A program made the translations under genes and the position numbers. From Sunxiuqinia sp. (lineage in GTDB: Bacteria; Bacteroidota; Bacteroidia; Bacteroidales; Prolixibacteraceae): a DNA stretch of 38,800 bases. The DNA is taken from the NCBI GenBank assembly GCA_024635605.1, contig JAGXIR010000195.1, positions 1 to 38,800 on the forward strand, written 5' to 3'. Below are positions 15,611 through 24,212 of this stretch, piece by piece. Every line of letters begins with the position of its first letter. The stretch's first letter is position 1. The notes beneath the pieces are model-generated. The model did not search any database. It worked only from the letters and a program-made list of their open reading frames with translations, and was not told where the DNA came from.

Positions 15611-18448
15611 ATGAAGAAATTAGTGGCAATCGTATTCATGGCCGTCTGCGGCTTTTCATGTGCACAAAAAAACTGGGAAGCCAAGCCAGACGGGGTGATC
15701 GTGTTTTTAGACAACCCATCCGAAGGAGGGGCTGGGGCCGTTCGTGTAAAACCGGTCGGAGAAGAGATCTTTTACGTGTCGGCTAGCGCCAACGGAACGT
15801 TTAGTGGCGACTCAAGCCTAGTCACCTTGCCATTGGAAGCGGTTGATTATGAAGTGAACGAACAGGGCGATGAAGTGTTGGTTACGACTTCGAAAATGAA
15901 GGCCGCCATTTCAAAAACGAGTGGCGAGATTCGATTTTTTGATGCCGACGGAAACCTGTTGCTTCAGGAGAAGGAAAATGGCGGAAAGCAGTTCGAAGCC
16001 ATCGAAGTAGATGGAACCAAAGGATATGCTGTCCGGCAGGTGTTTGAATCGTCCGAAGACGAAGCGCTCTACGGGCTTGGACAGCACCAGGCCCACGAAT
16101 TCAACTACAAGGAAAAAAACGAAGAGCTCTTTCAATACAACACCAAAGTGTCGGTGCCCTTTATCATTTCAACCAAAAACTACGGTTTACTGTGGGACAA
16201 CTATTCCTTTTCGCGCTTTGGCGATGAGCGTCCATACGGGCAGATCGACCAGTTTGTGCTTTACAATCAGGATGGAGAAGAAGGTGGTTTGACCGCTACG
16301 TATATTGATGATACCGACGAGAACCACGTTTTTACGGTGCGTCAGGAAAGCACAATCGACTACGAAAACCTGGAAACCATTGAGAACTTTCCCGAAGGCT
16401 TCAACTTCAACAAAGCCAAAATTACCTGGGAAGGTGAGCTTTCGCCAAAGGAAAGTGGCTTGTTTCACTTCCTGCTTTACTACGCCGGCTACACGAAGAT
16501 CTGGATCGACGGCCAACTGAAAGTCGATCAGTGGCGCACAGCCTGGAACCCTTCGGTAGCCAAATTTCAATACCAGATGAGTGAGGGCGAAAAATACCAC
16601 CTGAAGCTGGAGTGGATTCCCGATGGCGGCGTGTCCTACATTGGCCTGAAAGCACTTTCGCCGGTGGCTCCCGAAGCGCAGGATGACATCGCATTTTGGT
16701 CGGAAATGGGCGACCAGATTGATTACTATTTCATGAAAGGCGACAACATGGACGGGGTAATTAAAAACTACCGCCAGCTAACCGGAAAAGCCCAGGTGAT
16801 GCCCAAGTGGGCCATGGGTTTCTGGCAAAGCCGCGAACGCTACAAAACACAGGACGAATTATTGAATACTCTGAAAGAATTCCGCAAACGGAACATTCCA
16901 ATCGACAACATTGTGCAAGACTGGTCCTACTGGGAAGTAGACCAATGGGGAAGCCACGAATTTGATGCGAGCCGTTTCCCCGATCCGGAAGGCATGATCC
17001 AGGAAGTGCACGACAACCACGCACGAATTATGATTTCGGTCTGGCCCAAATTTTACCTTGGAACCGAGCACTACAACGAATTTGATAAAAATGGCTGGAT
17101 GTATCAGCAGGCTATTAAAGACAGCATTCGCGACTGGATCCATCCGGGTTACATCGGTTCGTTTTACGATGCCTACCATCCGGAAGCCCGCCAGCTTTTC
17201 TGGGAACAAATTGACGAGCACTTGTATGAAAAAGGAATTGACGCCTGGTGGCTGGATGCTACCGAGCCGGACATTTTATCGAACGCCAGCATGGAATACC
17301 GCAAACAGCTGATGAACCCAACGGCTTTGGGGCCTGCAACCAAATATTTTAACGCCTTTGCCCTGATGAATGCCAAAGGAATTTACGAAGGGCAACGGGC
17401 CAAAAATCCGGATGATCGGGTGTTTATTCTCACCCGTTCGGGTTTTACCGGCATGCAACGTTTCGGAACCGTGACCTGGAGTGGCGACATTGGTACTTGC
17501 TGGGAAGATATGGAAGCACAAATTCCGGCAGGCATCAATTTCTCCATGTCGGGCTTGCCCTACTGGACCATGGATATTGGGGGTTTCAGTGTTCAAAAGC
17601 AATTTGAGCGAGCCAAAGAGGGTAGCCCTGAGATGGACGAATGGAGAGAACTAAACACCCGGTGGTACCAGTTCGGAGCTTTTGTTCCGCTGTTTAGGGT
17701 GCACGGCCAATATCCCAACCGCGAGATATACAACCTGGCACCCGAAAGTCATCCGGCCTATCAGTCCATGTTGTATTACAACAAATTACGCTATCGCCTT
17801 ATGCCGTACATTTACAGCCTAACCGGAGACGTTTATCACAAGGATTACACCCTGATGCGTGGTTTGGCCATGGACTTTCCCGATGATCGGCGGGTACACA
17901 ATATTGGCGACCAATACCTATTTGGTCCGTCGCTGATGGTTTGCCCGGTATATCACTACCAATCCCGCGAGCGCGACGTGTACTTCCCAAACAATGGCGG
18001 ATGGTATAATTTTTATTCGGGTGAATATGTGGCTGGCGGTCAAAAACTTAATGTGAGCGCACCGTACGAGCGGATGCCGCTCTTTGTTCGTGCCGGATCC
18101 ATTCTGCCTGTTGGACCCGAAATTGAATACACCACGCAAAAGAAAGCCGATCACATCAAGTTGTATGTGTACACCGGGGCCGATGCGCAGTTTGGTTTGT
18201 ATGAAGACGAAGGAACCAACTACGACTACGAAAAAGGAGCGTTTGCCAATATTCCGATGACTTATGATGAAGCCACAAAAAAGCTGACCATTGGAACGCG
18301 TGAAGGCGAATTTGAAGGCATGTTGAAGGAGCGGAAGTTTGAAGTCATTTTTTTATCGCAATCAAACGCCCAGACATTTAATCCTGAAAGAGATAAAGGT
18401 GTTGAAATCAATTACACTGGGGAAGCCGTAGAACTGTACAACAACTAA
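15611..18448 (+). CDS. GH31 glycosidase with PA14 insert, probable alpha-xylosidase
   Basis: The 945-residue exported protein has an N-terminal signal with a possible lipoprotein Cys17 (CGFSCAQ), a GH31 N-terminal beta-sandwich, a PA14 insert at about residues 222-350 (LTATYIDD, SGLFHFLLYYAGYTKIWIDG), the catalytic barrel and C-terminal DUF5110-type beta domains. The nucleophile is Asp549 in WWLDATEPD and the acid/base is Asp626 in TWSGDIGTCW. A PA14 insert at this place is known from alpha-xylosidases of xyloglucan loci such as the Bacteroides ovatus GH31, so alpha-xylosidase is the best guess; alpha-glucosidase cannot be excluded. It stands alone, with a long control region in front and a strong hairpin behind. 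Confidence 0.92.
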   Translation: MKKLVAIVFMAVCGFSCAQKNWEAKPDGVIVFLDNPSEGGAGAVRVKPVGEEIFYVSASANGTFSGDSSLVTLPLEAVDYEVNEQGDEVLVTTSKMKAAISKTSGEIRFFDADGNLLLQEKENGGKQFEAIEVDGTKGYAVRQVFESSEDEALYGLGQHQAHEFNYKEKNEELFQYNTKVSVPFIISTKNYGLLWDNYSFSRFGDERPYGQIDQFVLYNQDGEEGGLTATYIDDTDENHVFTVRQESTIDYENLETIENFPEGFNFNKAKITWEGELSPKESGLFHFLLYYAGYTKIWIDGQLKVDQWRTAWNPSVAKFQYQMSEGEKYHLKLEWIPDGGVSYIGLKALSPVAPEAQDDIAFWSEMGDQIDYYFMKGDNMDGVIKNYRQLTGKAQVMPKWAMGFWQSRERYKTQDELLNTLKEFRKRNIPIDNIVQDWSYWEVDQWGSHEFDASRFPDPEGMIQEVHDNHARIMISVWPKFYLGTEHYNEFDKNGWMYQQAIKDSIRDWIHPGYIGSFYDAYHPEARQLFWEQIDEHLYEKGIDAWWLDATEPDILSNASMEYRKQLMNPTALGPATKYFNAFALMNAKGIYEGQRAKNPDDRVFILTRSGFTGMQRFGTVTWSGDIGTCWEDMEAQIPAGINFSMSGLPYWTMDIGGFSVQKQFERAKEGSPEMDEWRELNTRWYQFGAFVPLFRVHGQYPNREIYNLAPESHPAYQSMLYYNKLRYRLMPYIYSLTGDVYHKDYTLMRGLAMDFPDDRRVHNIGDQYLFGPSLMVCPVYHYQSRERDVYFPNNGGWYNFYSGEYVAGGQKLNVSAPYERMPLFVRAGSILPVGPEIEYTTQKKADHIKLYVYTGADAQFGLYEDEGTNYDYEKGAFANIPMTYDEATKKLTIGTREGEFEGMLKERKFEVIFLSQSNAQTFNPERDKGVEINYTGEAVELYNN

Positions 18449-18524
18449 CTGTTGGAAGCCGGGTTTCGTCCACACTTCAACATTGACACTGCGCTTATTC
18501 CGATTTACTAAAATCAAAAAAAAC

Positions 18525-18603
18525 TGAATACGGTGGAAGACTTTTAAAAACGGTCAATCGCAAATGTTTTCCATCGTATTCAAGGTTCTTCGGCTGTTTT
18601 TTT
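18525..18603 (+). terminator. Long 3' hairpin and T run after GH31
   Basis: Bases 18525-18541 pair with 18566-18582 over 17 positions, two of them G-U on the plus-strand RNA (these become A-C mismatches on the other strand), around a 24-base loop. A seven-base T run follows 14 bases later (18597-18603) and touches the stop codon of the convergent receiver gene. The gap between stem and T run makes a classical terminator uncertain; the hairpin may be a 3'-end stabiliser. Confidence 0.5.
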
Positions 18604-19102
18604 AAAACCCAAAAGTTTCGGGATACATGATGGTAATTGCGATAATGGCAATGATAGCCAGTGACAACAAAATGAAAAATAAAATCACTCCGGTTTTGTA
18701 GCGCTTATTGGTTTTTTCAAGCTGAGTAACCGACAAAATCTTGTTAATTTTATTGACCATTTTTTTCAACGCCATCTGGTCTTTTACGATGTAGTCGTAA
18801 GCTCCGTATTTCATGGTGTTAATAGCAATGTCAATGCTATCCTGGCCCGAGAGAAAGAGAAATTCTACATCCGGAGCAATTTGCTTCGCCTTTTTCAGCA
18901 CTTCAATGCCATTCATCCCATCCAGTAAGTAGTCCTGTATCACAATTTTGGGTTGTCGCTCCATGGCTTTCAACACATCCTCTCCCGATGAAAATGTTTC
19001 GGTGTTGGTAAACTTATTGGTTTTTAGATAACTTGCAATAAGCTTGCTGTATACCGGATTGTCTTCAACAATAAAAATTAAAGGACTTTTATTATTTTGC
19101 AT
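18602..19102 (-). CDS. Receiver-domain protein with C-terminal membrane anchor
   Basis: The 166-residue protein is a CheY-like receiver (residues 8-125) plus one C-terminal transmembrane helix (about 138-160, TGVILFFILLSLAIIAIIA). The receiver has the acidic pair Glu13-Asp14 (IVEDN), phospho-acceptor Asp57 in VIQDYLLDGMNG, Ser85 in FLFLSGQD and Lys107 in DYIVKD, so phosphorylation looks possible. There is no DNA-binding, enzymatic or kinase domain. It may act as a membrane-docked phosphate sink or a protein-interaction switch. No histidine kinase lies in the window. It is a single gene, divergent from coaX. Confidence 0.88.
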   Translation of the reverse strand: MQNNKSPLIFIVEDNPVYSKLIASYLKTNKFTNTETFSSGEDVLKAMERQPKIVIQDYLLDGMNGIEVLKKAKQIAPDVEFLFLSGQDSIDIAINTMKYGAYDYIVKDQMALKKMVNKINKILSVTQLEKTNKRYKTGVILFFILLSLAIIAIIAITIMYPETFGF

Positions 19103-19153
19103 GATTTAAAAATAATAAGTTAAGTATGCTCTTGTGTAGAATAATTGCGTTTT

Positions 19154-19161
19154 TAATTTTG
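19154..19161 (+). promoter_or_regulatory. Possible -7 element (TAATTTTG) for coaX
   Basis: This exact plus-strand TAnnTTTG is 144 bases before the coaX ATG in a very AT-rich divergent intergenic region (19103-19305), so chance occurrence is quite likely. Confidence 0.25.
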
Positions 19162-19305
19162 TTAAAATTAGTAAAAATTTAAACACAACAACTTTGAAAC
19201 GAAATTAATGACGATAAAAGTATAAAAACGGTTTGAAAATAAGCCATTTGATCACATCTCTTTTTTCTGGTCTTTTTTGTTTCTTTGTTCTAAGAATGAT
19301 ATTTT

Positions 19306-20070
19306 ATGCAGTTAATAATCGACATTGGAAATACGAACATCGTTTTGGGAATCAACCAGAACGGAGGATGGAAAAATATTTGGCGAATCCGGACCGATAT
19401 TAAGAAAACAGCCGATGAGTATGAAGTCATTTTCCGTTCCCTTTTCTCCAGCGGGAAGGTATGTAAAAATGAGATTTCGAGGGTAATTTTAAGCAGTGTG
19501 GTGCCTGCCCTCAACGACGATTTTAAAGAGCTCACCGAACGATTTTTGAATCAGGAGGTGCTGTTGATTAAGCCAGATGTGTATGACCGCTTACCGATCA
19601 AAATACTGAATCCCTATCAAATAGGCACTGACCTGGTTGCCAATGCAATGGCCGCCTTCACCAAATTCGAGAAACCTTGCATGGTGATTGATTTTGGTAC
19701 CGCACTCACGTTTATTACGGTGTCTGGTTCAGGCGAAATTTTGGGTGTAGCTATTGCCCCGGGTTTAGGCACTGCGGTGCGTTCGCTGGCTGGCGATACA
19801 GCTCAGCTGCCGCACGTGCAATTGGTCCAGCCGCCTTCAGTTCTGGGAAAGAACACCGTGCATGCCATTCAGTCGGGGGTGCTTATTGGCTATGCCGGCT
19901 TGGTTGACCGGATGATTGAACGCACCGAAGACGAATTGAAGCAAAAACTGTATGTAATTGCTACCGGTGGTTTATCCGGGGTGCTGGATGGACAAAGCGC
20001 CCGAATCACTCATTTTGAAGCGAACCTGACACTTGACGGATTGAAGATCATTGGCGATTTAATCGGCTAG
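19306..20070 (+). CDS. coaX: Type III pantothenate kinase
   Basis: The 254-residue enzyme phosphorylates pantothenate, the first step from vitamin B5 to coenzyme A, in the cytoplasm. Type III motifs are clear: N-terminal DIGNTNIVLG (Asp6), IGTDLVANAMAAF with Asp109, VIDFGTALTFITV with Asp129, and the C-terminal ATGGLSGVLD nucleotide-binding stretch. The length fits the family. It begins at ATG 19306. The upstream gene is divergent; panC of the same pathway is found 18 kb away at the window end. Confidence 0.94.
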   Translation: MQLIIDIGNTNIVLGINQNGGWKNIWRIRTDIKKTADEYEVIFRSLFSSGKVCKNEISRVILSSVVPALNDDFKELTERFLNQEVLLIKPDVYDRLPIKILNPYQIGTDLVANAMAAFTKFEKPCMVIDFGTALTFITVSGSGEILGVAIAPGLGTAVRSLAGDTAQLPHVQLVQPPSVLGKNTVHAIQSGVLIGYAGLVDRMIERTEDELKQKLYVIATGGLSGVLDGQSARITHFEANLTLDGLKIIGDLIG

Positions 20071-20218
20071 CAGAAAATAGTAACCTGAGCGTGGGTAATT
20101 CTGGTTTACCGATAATTTTCACTGAATCAACGAAAATACTCGTCATGTTTCGAACAAGCTCCCTAACTTGTGTAACGGAATTTGAATTTCTGCGTCAATC
20201 CATTAAATGCTACATGCT

Positions 20219-20938
20219 ATGAAAAAGCGACTGATTCTATTCGTAACCATTATTGTCTGTTCTTTCTCTTTAACTTCGTGTTTCTTTTTAGGGCCATCAA
20301 TCAAGGGAAATGGCAATGTAACAACCGAATATCGTGATGTTAGTGATTTTGACAAGATCAAAGTTTCGACGGGCCTAAAAGTTGTGCTGATTCAATCTGA
20401 TAAAAATTTGCTGACTGTTGAGGCCGATGAAAACCTGCATGAGGTCATTCGAACCGAAGTGAGGCGCGGCGAGCTGAATATTTTCACCGAAGGGCGTATT
20501 AAGCGATTCCGAAAACTGTTGATTACCGTTGAGTTGATTGATTTGGAAGAATTGCAGTCCAGCTCCGGTTCGCAAATCAGCTCCAGTGGAATGCTTCGAT
20601 TGAAGAATTTTTCAACCAAAGCGAGCTCGGGCAGCCAGCAAAACCTGAGCATGAACACCTCAAAGCTGGAAGCAAAAGCTTCGTCGGGTGCCCATATTAA
20701 GCTGGACGGAAAAACCGGGGATGCAGATTTTACTGCTTCGTCCGGTTCACATCTTAAGGCCGGCGATTTGGATGCCAAAGATGGGAAGGCCGATGTGTCG
20801 AGTGGGGCTCATATCTACATGTCGGTACGCGACAATTTTGAAGGAGAAGCCTCCAGCGGCGGACACATCTACTACTCTGGCAGCCCATCATCGGTGGATA
20901 TTAAAACTTCGTCAGGCGGAAATATCATCAAACGATAA
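20219..20938 (+). CDS. DUF2807 (GIN-domain) lipoprotein
   Basis: Starting at ATG 20219 rather than the in-frame ATG 20207, because the signal peptide MKKRLILFVTIIVCSFSLTSC then has a normal length with lipobox Cys21. The mature part (about 220 residues) is a GIN/DUF2807 head: GNGNVTTEYRDVSDFDKIKVSTGLKV, given in part as GNVTTEYRDVSDFDKI, and then about seven copies of a short SSG(S/A/G)(H/Q) motif every 18-25 residues, expected to form stacked beta-helix turns. Such proteins are surface or periplasmic lipoproteins of unknown role in Bacteroidota. It follows coaX by about 150 bases on the same strand. Confidence 0.88.
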   Translation: MKKRLILFVTIIVCSFSLTSCFFLGPSIKGNGNVTTEYRDVSDFDKIKVSTGLKVVLIQSDKNLLTVEADENLHEVIRTEVRRGELNIFTEGRIKRFRKLLITVELIDLEELQSSSGSQISSSGMLRLKNFSTKASSGSQQNLSMNTSKLEAKASSGAHIKLDGKTGDADFTASSGSHLKAGDLDAKDGKADVSSGAHIYMSVRDNFEGEASSGGHIYYSGSPSSVDIKTSSGGNIIKR

Positions 20939-21087
20939 GTAAAAATAAAAAGTAGATTTGATTTGACCGTCATCAATCATCAAGTGACATCAACATAAAT
21001 TGTACAGGAGTAATTTGTTGATGTGAGCCAACCATTGCCAGCAAATCGAAAGCCAGAGAAAACTCGTTTTTGGTTATCAAAAATCAC

Positions 21088-21095
21088 TACATTTG
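21088..21095 (+). promoter_or_regulatory. -7 promoter element (TACATTTG) of the Gfo/Idh/MocA gene
   Basis: This exact TAnnTTTG is 58 bases before the ATG. The extended string TACATTTGCTATT is identical to that of the fucosidase promoter on the other strand at 8553-8565. Confidence 0.65.
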
Positions 21096-21153
21096 CTATT
21101 CCCATGTTTTAACAATAGCAAAACTCAATATAAACCACTAAAAATAATCACCA

Positions 21154-22593
21154 ATGAAATTCAAAGAATCTTCAAGGCGTTCGTTTCTGAAAAATGCGTT
21201 GGCGCTAACGGCAGTTGCTGCCGTTCCCACAATTTTGACCCAATCCGTTAGCGGGGCTGTTCATCCTGCCTCGAATCTGGCTCGGGCCAGTGAGCGGGTT
21301 AACCTGGCTTGCTGTGGTATTGGAAACCGGGGTGGTGAAATCATCCGGGCTTTATACGATACCGGTTTATGCAACATTGTAGCCCTTTGCGATGTGGATA
21401 TGGGCGCTCGACATACCGAACGGGTGCTGAAGATGTTTCCCGATGTCCCACGCTTTCAGGACTTCCGTGAGATGTTTGATCAAATGGGAAACCAGATCGA
21501 GGCCGTGAGCGTGGGCGTTCCTGATCATTCGCATTTCCCGATTACCATGCTGGCCATGAGTTTGGGCAAACCTGTGTATGTTGAAAAGCCGATGGCCCGA
21601 ACGTTCAACGAAGTGCAGCGGATGATGGATGGCGCCCAAAAGTACGGAGTCGTCACCCAGATGGGAAACCAGGGACACTCCGAAGCCAATTATTTTCAGT
21701 TTAAGGCCTGGAAAGAAGCCGGAATTATCAAGGATGTCACGGCGATGACGGCTCACATGAACAGCCCCCGGCGTTGGCATGGCTGGGATACGGCCATCAA
21801 AAGCTTCCCGGCTGCCGAACCCATTCCCGAAACATTGGATTGGGATCTCTGGCTCGCAGCCGCGCAGCACCACGACTACAACCACGATTACATTAACGGC
21901 CAATGGCGCTGCTGGTACGACTTCGGCATGGGTGCCCTCGGCGATTGGGGTGCACACATCATGGACACCGCTCATGAGTTTTTGGATCTGGGATTGCCGT
22001 ACGAAGTTGATCCGGTGATGCTGGAAGGACACAATAAATTTTTCTTTCCCATGTCGTCCACACTTTCCTTTAAATTTCCGGAGCGGGGAGCAATGCCTCC
22101 AGTCGAAATTACCTGGTATGACGGGGTGAACAATGTTCCGCAAGTTCCCGAAGGCTATGGCATTTCTAAGCTTGACCCCAACATTCCACCAGCAAGTAAT
22201 GGTAAAATACAGCCTGCCAAGCTAAATCCCGGAAAGGTCATTTACGGTAAGGATTTGACTTTCAAAGGAGGATCACACGGAAGTACGCTTTCCATTATTC
22301 CCGAGGAAAAGGCCAAGGACATGCAATCGAAATTACCGGAGGTTCCGAAAAGTCCGTCCAACCACTTTGCCAACTTTTTGCTGGCGTGTAAAGGGCAGGA
22401 GAAAACAAGGTCGCCATTCGAAATTGCCGGCCCGCTGAGCCAGGTTTTCAACTTGGGAGTTCTGGCGCAGCAGTTGAATATCAAACTGGCTTTCGACCGC
22501 GAAACCAAACAGATAACCAACAGCAAGCTGGCCAACGAACTGCTTACAGGAACGAAACCCCGCAAAGAGTGGAAGGAATTCTATAAGCTTTAA
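21154..22593 (+). CDS. Tat-exported Gfo/Idh/MocA oxidoreductase
   Basis: The 479-residue protein has a twin-arginine signal (SSRRSFLKNALALTAVAAVPT, here shortened as RRSFLKNALA) followed by a Rossmann domain with LACCGIGNRGGEI and the family hallmark VEKPMAR around residues 147-153, then the C-terminal substrate domain (GALGDWGAHIMDTAHEFLDLG). Members oxidise or reduce sugars or polyols with NAD(P); exported forms are common in Bacteroidota and Planctomycetes, and some GH109-type relatives act as glycosidases. I see no GH109-specific motif. The substrate is unknown. It has its own promoter and converges with the methyltransferase gene 13 bases downstream. Confidence 0.9.
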   Translation: MKFKESSRRSFLKNALALTAVAAVPTILTQSVSGAVHPASNLARASERVNLACCGIGNRGGEIIRALYDTGLCNIVALCDVDMGARHTERVLKMFPDVPRFQDFREMFDQMGNQIEAVSVGVPDHSHFPITMLAMSLGKPVYVEKPMARTFNEVQRMMDGAQKYGVVTQMGNQGHSEANYFQFKAWKEAGIIKDVTAMTAHMNSPRRWHGWDTAIKSFPAAEPIPETLDWDLWLAAAQHHDYNHDYINGQWRCWYDFGMGALGDWGAHIMDTAHEFLDLGLPYEVDPVMLEGHNKFFFPMSSTLSFKFPERGAMPPVEITWYDGVNNVPQVPEGYGISKLDPNIPPASNGKIQPAKLNPGKVIYGKDLTFKGGSHGSTLSIIPEEKAKDMQSKLPEVPKSPSNHFANFLLACKGQEKTRSPFEIAGPLSQVFNLGVLAQQLNIKLAFDRETKQITNSKLANELLTGTKPRKEWKEFYKL

Positions 22594-22606
22594 GCCAATA
22601 GTACAC

Positions 22607-23323
22607 TTACTGCCTTGGTTTTGCAATGACCATCAATTGCGGAGCCGTTTGGAAGCCATGGCTGGCCAGGCGTTCCCTGAAAAGTGGAAGCTGGTCTTTG
22701 GTTTGGTCAAACTCAGGTCGTCCCTGTAGTTCTTCCAGCAGGCTTTCCATCTGGCGGTACTTGTCTTCAAGGAAAAGCTCTTCGCGGTTCACCATCTTCA
22801 TTTTCAGGTAAAGAAAAGAATCAACCACTTCAAGCTTATTTTGGTCAACAATATCCAGAATTTCATCGGGAGTCCTGGTGGGGCGGTGGGTGATGCCATG
22901 CAAACGGTCAACAAACGATTTAAAATGATGTAGCATGCGTTGGTTTTCCTGCGCAGGATTTAGTTCTCCATCCGATATTTCATTGATCAGCAGCCAGCCA
23001 CCGGGTTTCACCACCCGTTTCATTTCGTTGAAGGTTTGCTCAATATTTTCGAGGTGGTGCAAGGCATTCGACAGGGTCACCACCTCAAAGGTGTTATCCT
23101 CAAAATCAAGTTGTTCGCCGCTCATACGAACAAAATCAATATGTTCCTGCGGAAAACGGACACGGGCTTCTTTCAGCCATTCTTCGCCCGGGTCGATGCC
23201 GGTTAACCGGGCTTTCCCTTCAAAAATACCGTCGAGCAATTTGATAAAATCGCCTGCTCCGCAGCCCACATCCAGAACACGGGCAACGGGCTTGTTACTG
23301 AAAAAATGCTGTAGTCGTTTCAT
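22607..23323 (-). CDS. Class I SAM-dependent methyltransferase
   Basis: The 238-residue soluble protein carries motif I VLDVGCGAGDF (about residues 17-27), TGIDPGEEWL for the ribose-binding acidic position, SGEQLDFEDNTFEVVTLSNALHH and VKPGGWLLINE, all standard for the Methyltransf_11 group. The substrate is unknown; a small molecule is likely. It starts one base after the TauE/SafE stop codon, so the two genes form an operon with the transporter first. Confidence 0.88.
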   Translation of the reverse strand: MKRLQHFFSNKPVARVLDVGCGAGDFIKLLDGIFEGKARLTGIDPGEEWLKEARVRFPQEHIDFVRMSGEQLDFEDNTFEVVTLSNALHHLENIEQTFNEMKRVVKPGGWLLINEISDGELNPAQENQRMLHHFKSFVDRLHGITHRPTRTPDEILDIVDQNKLEVVDSFLYLKMKMVNREELFLEDKYRQMESLLEELQGRPEFDQTKDQLPLFRERLASHGFQTAPQLMVIAKPRQ

Positions 23324-23324
23324 A

Positions 23325-24080
23325 TCAAATCAATAATAAAAAAGCCGAAATGGCGGTTATGACAATAATGGCGGTACGATAGGTCATTTCAGGAATTCTT
23401 CGCACCAGCAAAATTCCTAAAAACGCACCCAGCGCAATGGCCGGCAAAACCATGAAATCCATCTTCAGGCTTGGCCAGCTAATGGTTTCCCAAATAAAAA
23501 TATGGAGTGGAAATTTTGCGAAATTCAAGATCAGGAAAAACCAGGCGGAGGTACCGATAAAACTGTTTTTTGGCAGGTGCATGGCCAGCAGGTAAATGGC
23601 AAAAATGGGGCCGGCTACATTGCCAATCATGGTGGCAAATCCGCCCAGCACGCCCATCGATGCAGCAAACCACCAGCTATCGGGGACGAAAGTTTGGTCT
23701 TTCCGGCGATCTCGCCACAACATCAAGCCGATACAGACAAACACCAAAATGGCAATCAGGTCTTTGAATTGCTCGTCGTTCACCACTTCGCCAACCCACA
23801 AAGCCAGGCCAACGCCAACAAATGCCCAAGGCAGGATCTTCACCAGATAGCTCCATTGTGCGTGCCGACGATAATAGCCTACGCCAAACAGATCGGCCAT
23901 CATTAAAATAGGCAACAACACCCCGGTGGACTGTTTCCCGCCAAAAATAAAGGCTAACACAGGCACGACAATCATGGAAACGCCGGGCACGCCAACCTTC
24001 GACATACCAATGAGCATGCCGCAGACAGCCATTAAAACCCATTGCAAGGGAGTTAAATCGAAGGGTGAAAGGACTTCCAT
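23325..24080 (-). CDS. TauE/SafE family membrane permease
   Basis: The 251-residue, strongly hydrophobic protein has about eight predicted helices arranged as two repeats, with the family pattern GMLIGMSKVGVPGVSMIVVPVLA near the N terminus (here shortened as GMSKVGVPG) and GGFATMIGNVAGPIFAIYLLA at the start of the second half. TauE/SafE proteins are proposed exporters of sulfite or organosulfonates. The gene precedes the methyltransferase by one base. A consensus -7 element lies 19 bases before its ATG. The transported substrate is not defined. Confidence 0.88.
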   Translation of the reverse strand: MEVLSPFDLTPLQWVLMAVCGMLIGMSKVGVPGVSMIVVPVLAFIFGGKQSTGVLLPILMMADLFGVGYYRRHAQWSYLVKILPWAFVGVGLALWVGEVVNDEQFKDLIAILVFVCIGLMLWRDRRKDQTFVPDSWWFAASMGVLGGFATMIGNVAGPIFAIYLLAMHLPKNSFIGTSAWFFLILNFAKFPLHIFIWETISWPSLKMDFMVLPAIALGAFLGILLVRRIPEMTYRTAIIVITAISAFLLLI

Positions 24081-24098
24081 GGTGTTTGTTTAGAAGCA

Positions 24099-24106
24099 CA
24101 AATGTA
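24099..24106 (-). promoter_or_regulatory. -7 promoter element (TACATTTG) of the TauE/SafE operon
   Basis: This exact TAnnTTTG on the minus strand ends 18 bases upstream of the ATG at 24080. Confidence 0.65.
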
Positions 24107-24140
24107 ATAAAGTTGCTTCGGAATAGGCAGGAAGAATCGT

Positions 24141-24164
24141 AAAAAAGGCCGGATCGCTCCGGCC
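24141..24164 (-). terminator. Rho-independent terminator after the YXWGXW gene
   Basis: GGCCGGA (24147-24153) and TCCGGCC (24158-24164) form a GC-rich 7-base stem with a TCGC loop; on the minus strand it is followed by six T. It lies about 50 bases after the stop of the YXWGXW gene and before the TauE promoter. Confidence 0.88.
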
Positions 24165-24212
24165 TCTAACCCAAAAACACTCAACAAACAAGCATACAAA
24201 AACATCGAATCG

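Noticed and set aside
21367-22143. 258-codon minus-strand frame within the Gfo/Idh/MocA gene
   Set aside because: The plus-strand protein has clear motifs throughout; the antisense frame has His/Val-rich composition and no domain.
21154-22593. GH109 alpha-N-acetylgalactosaminidase for the Gfo/Idh/MocA protein
   Set aside because: Tat export and fold are compatible, but I see no GH109-specific motif, so I keep the general oxidoreductase call.
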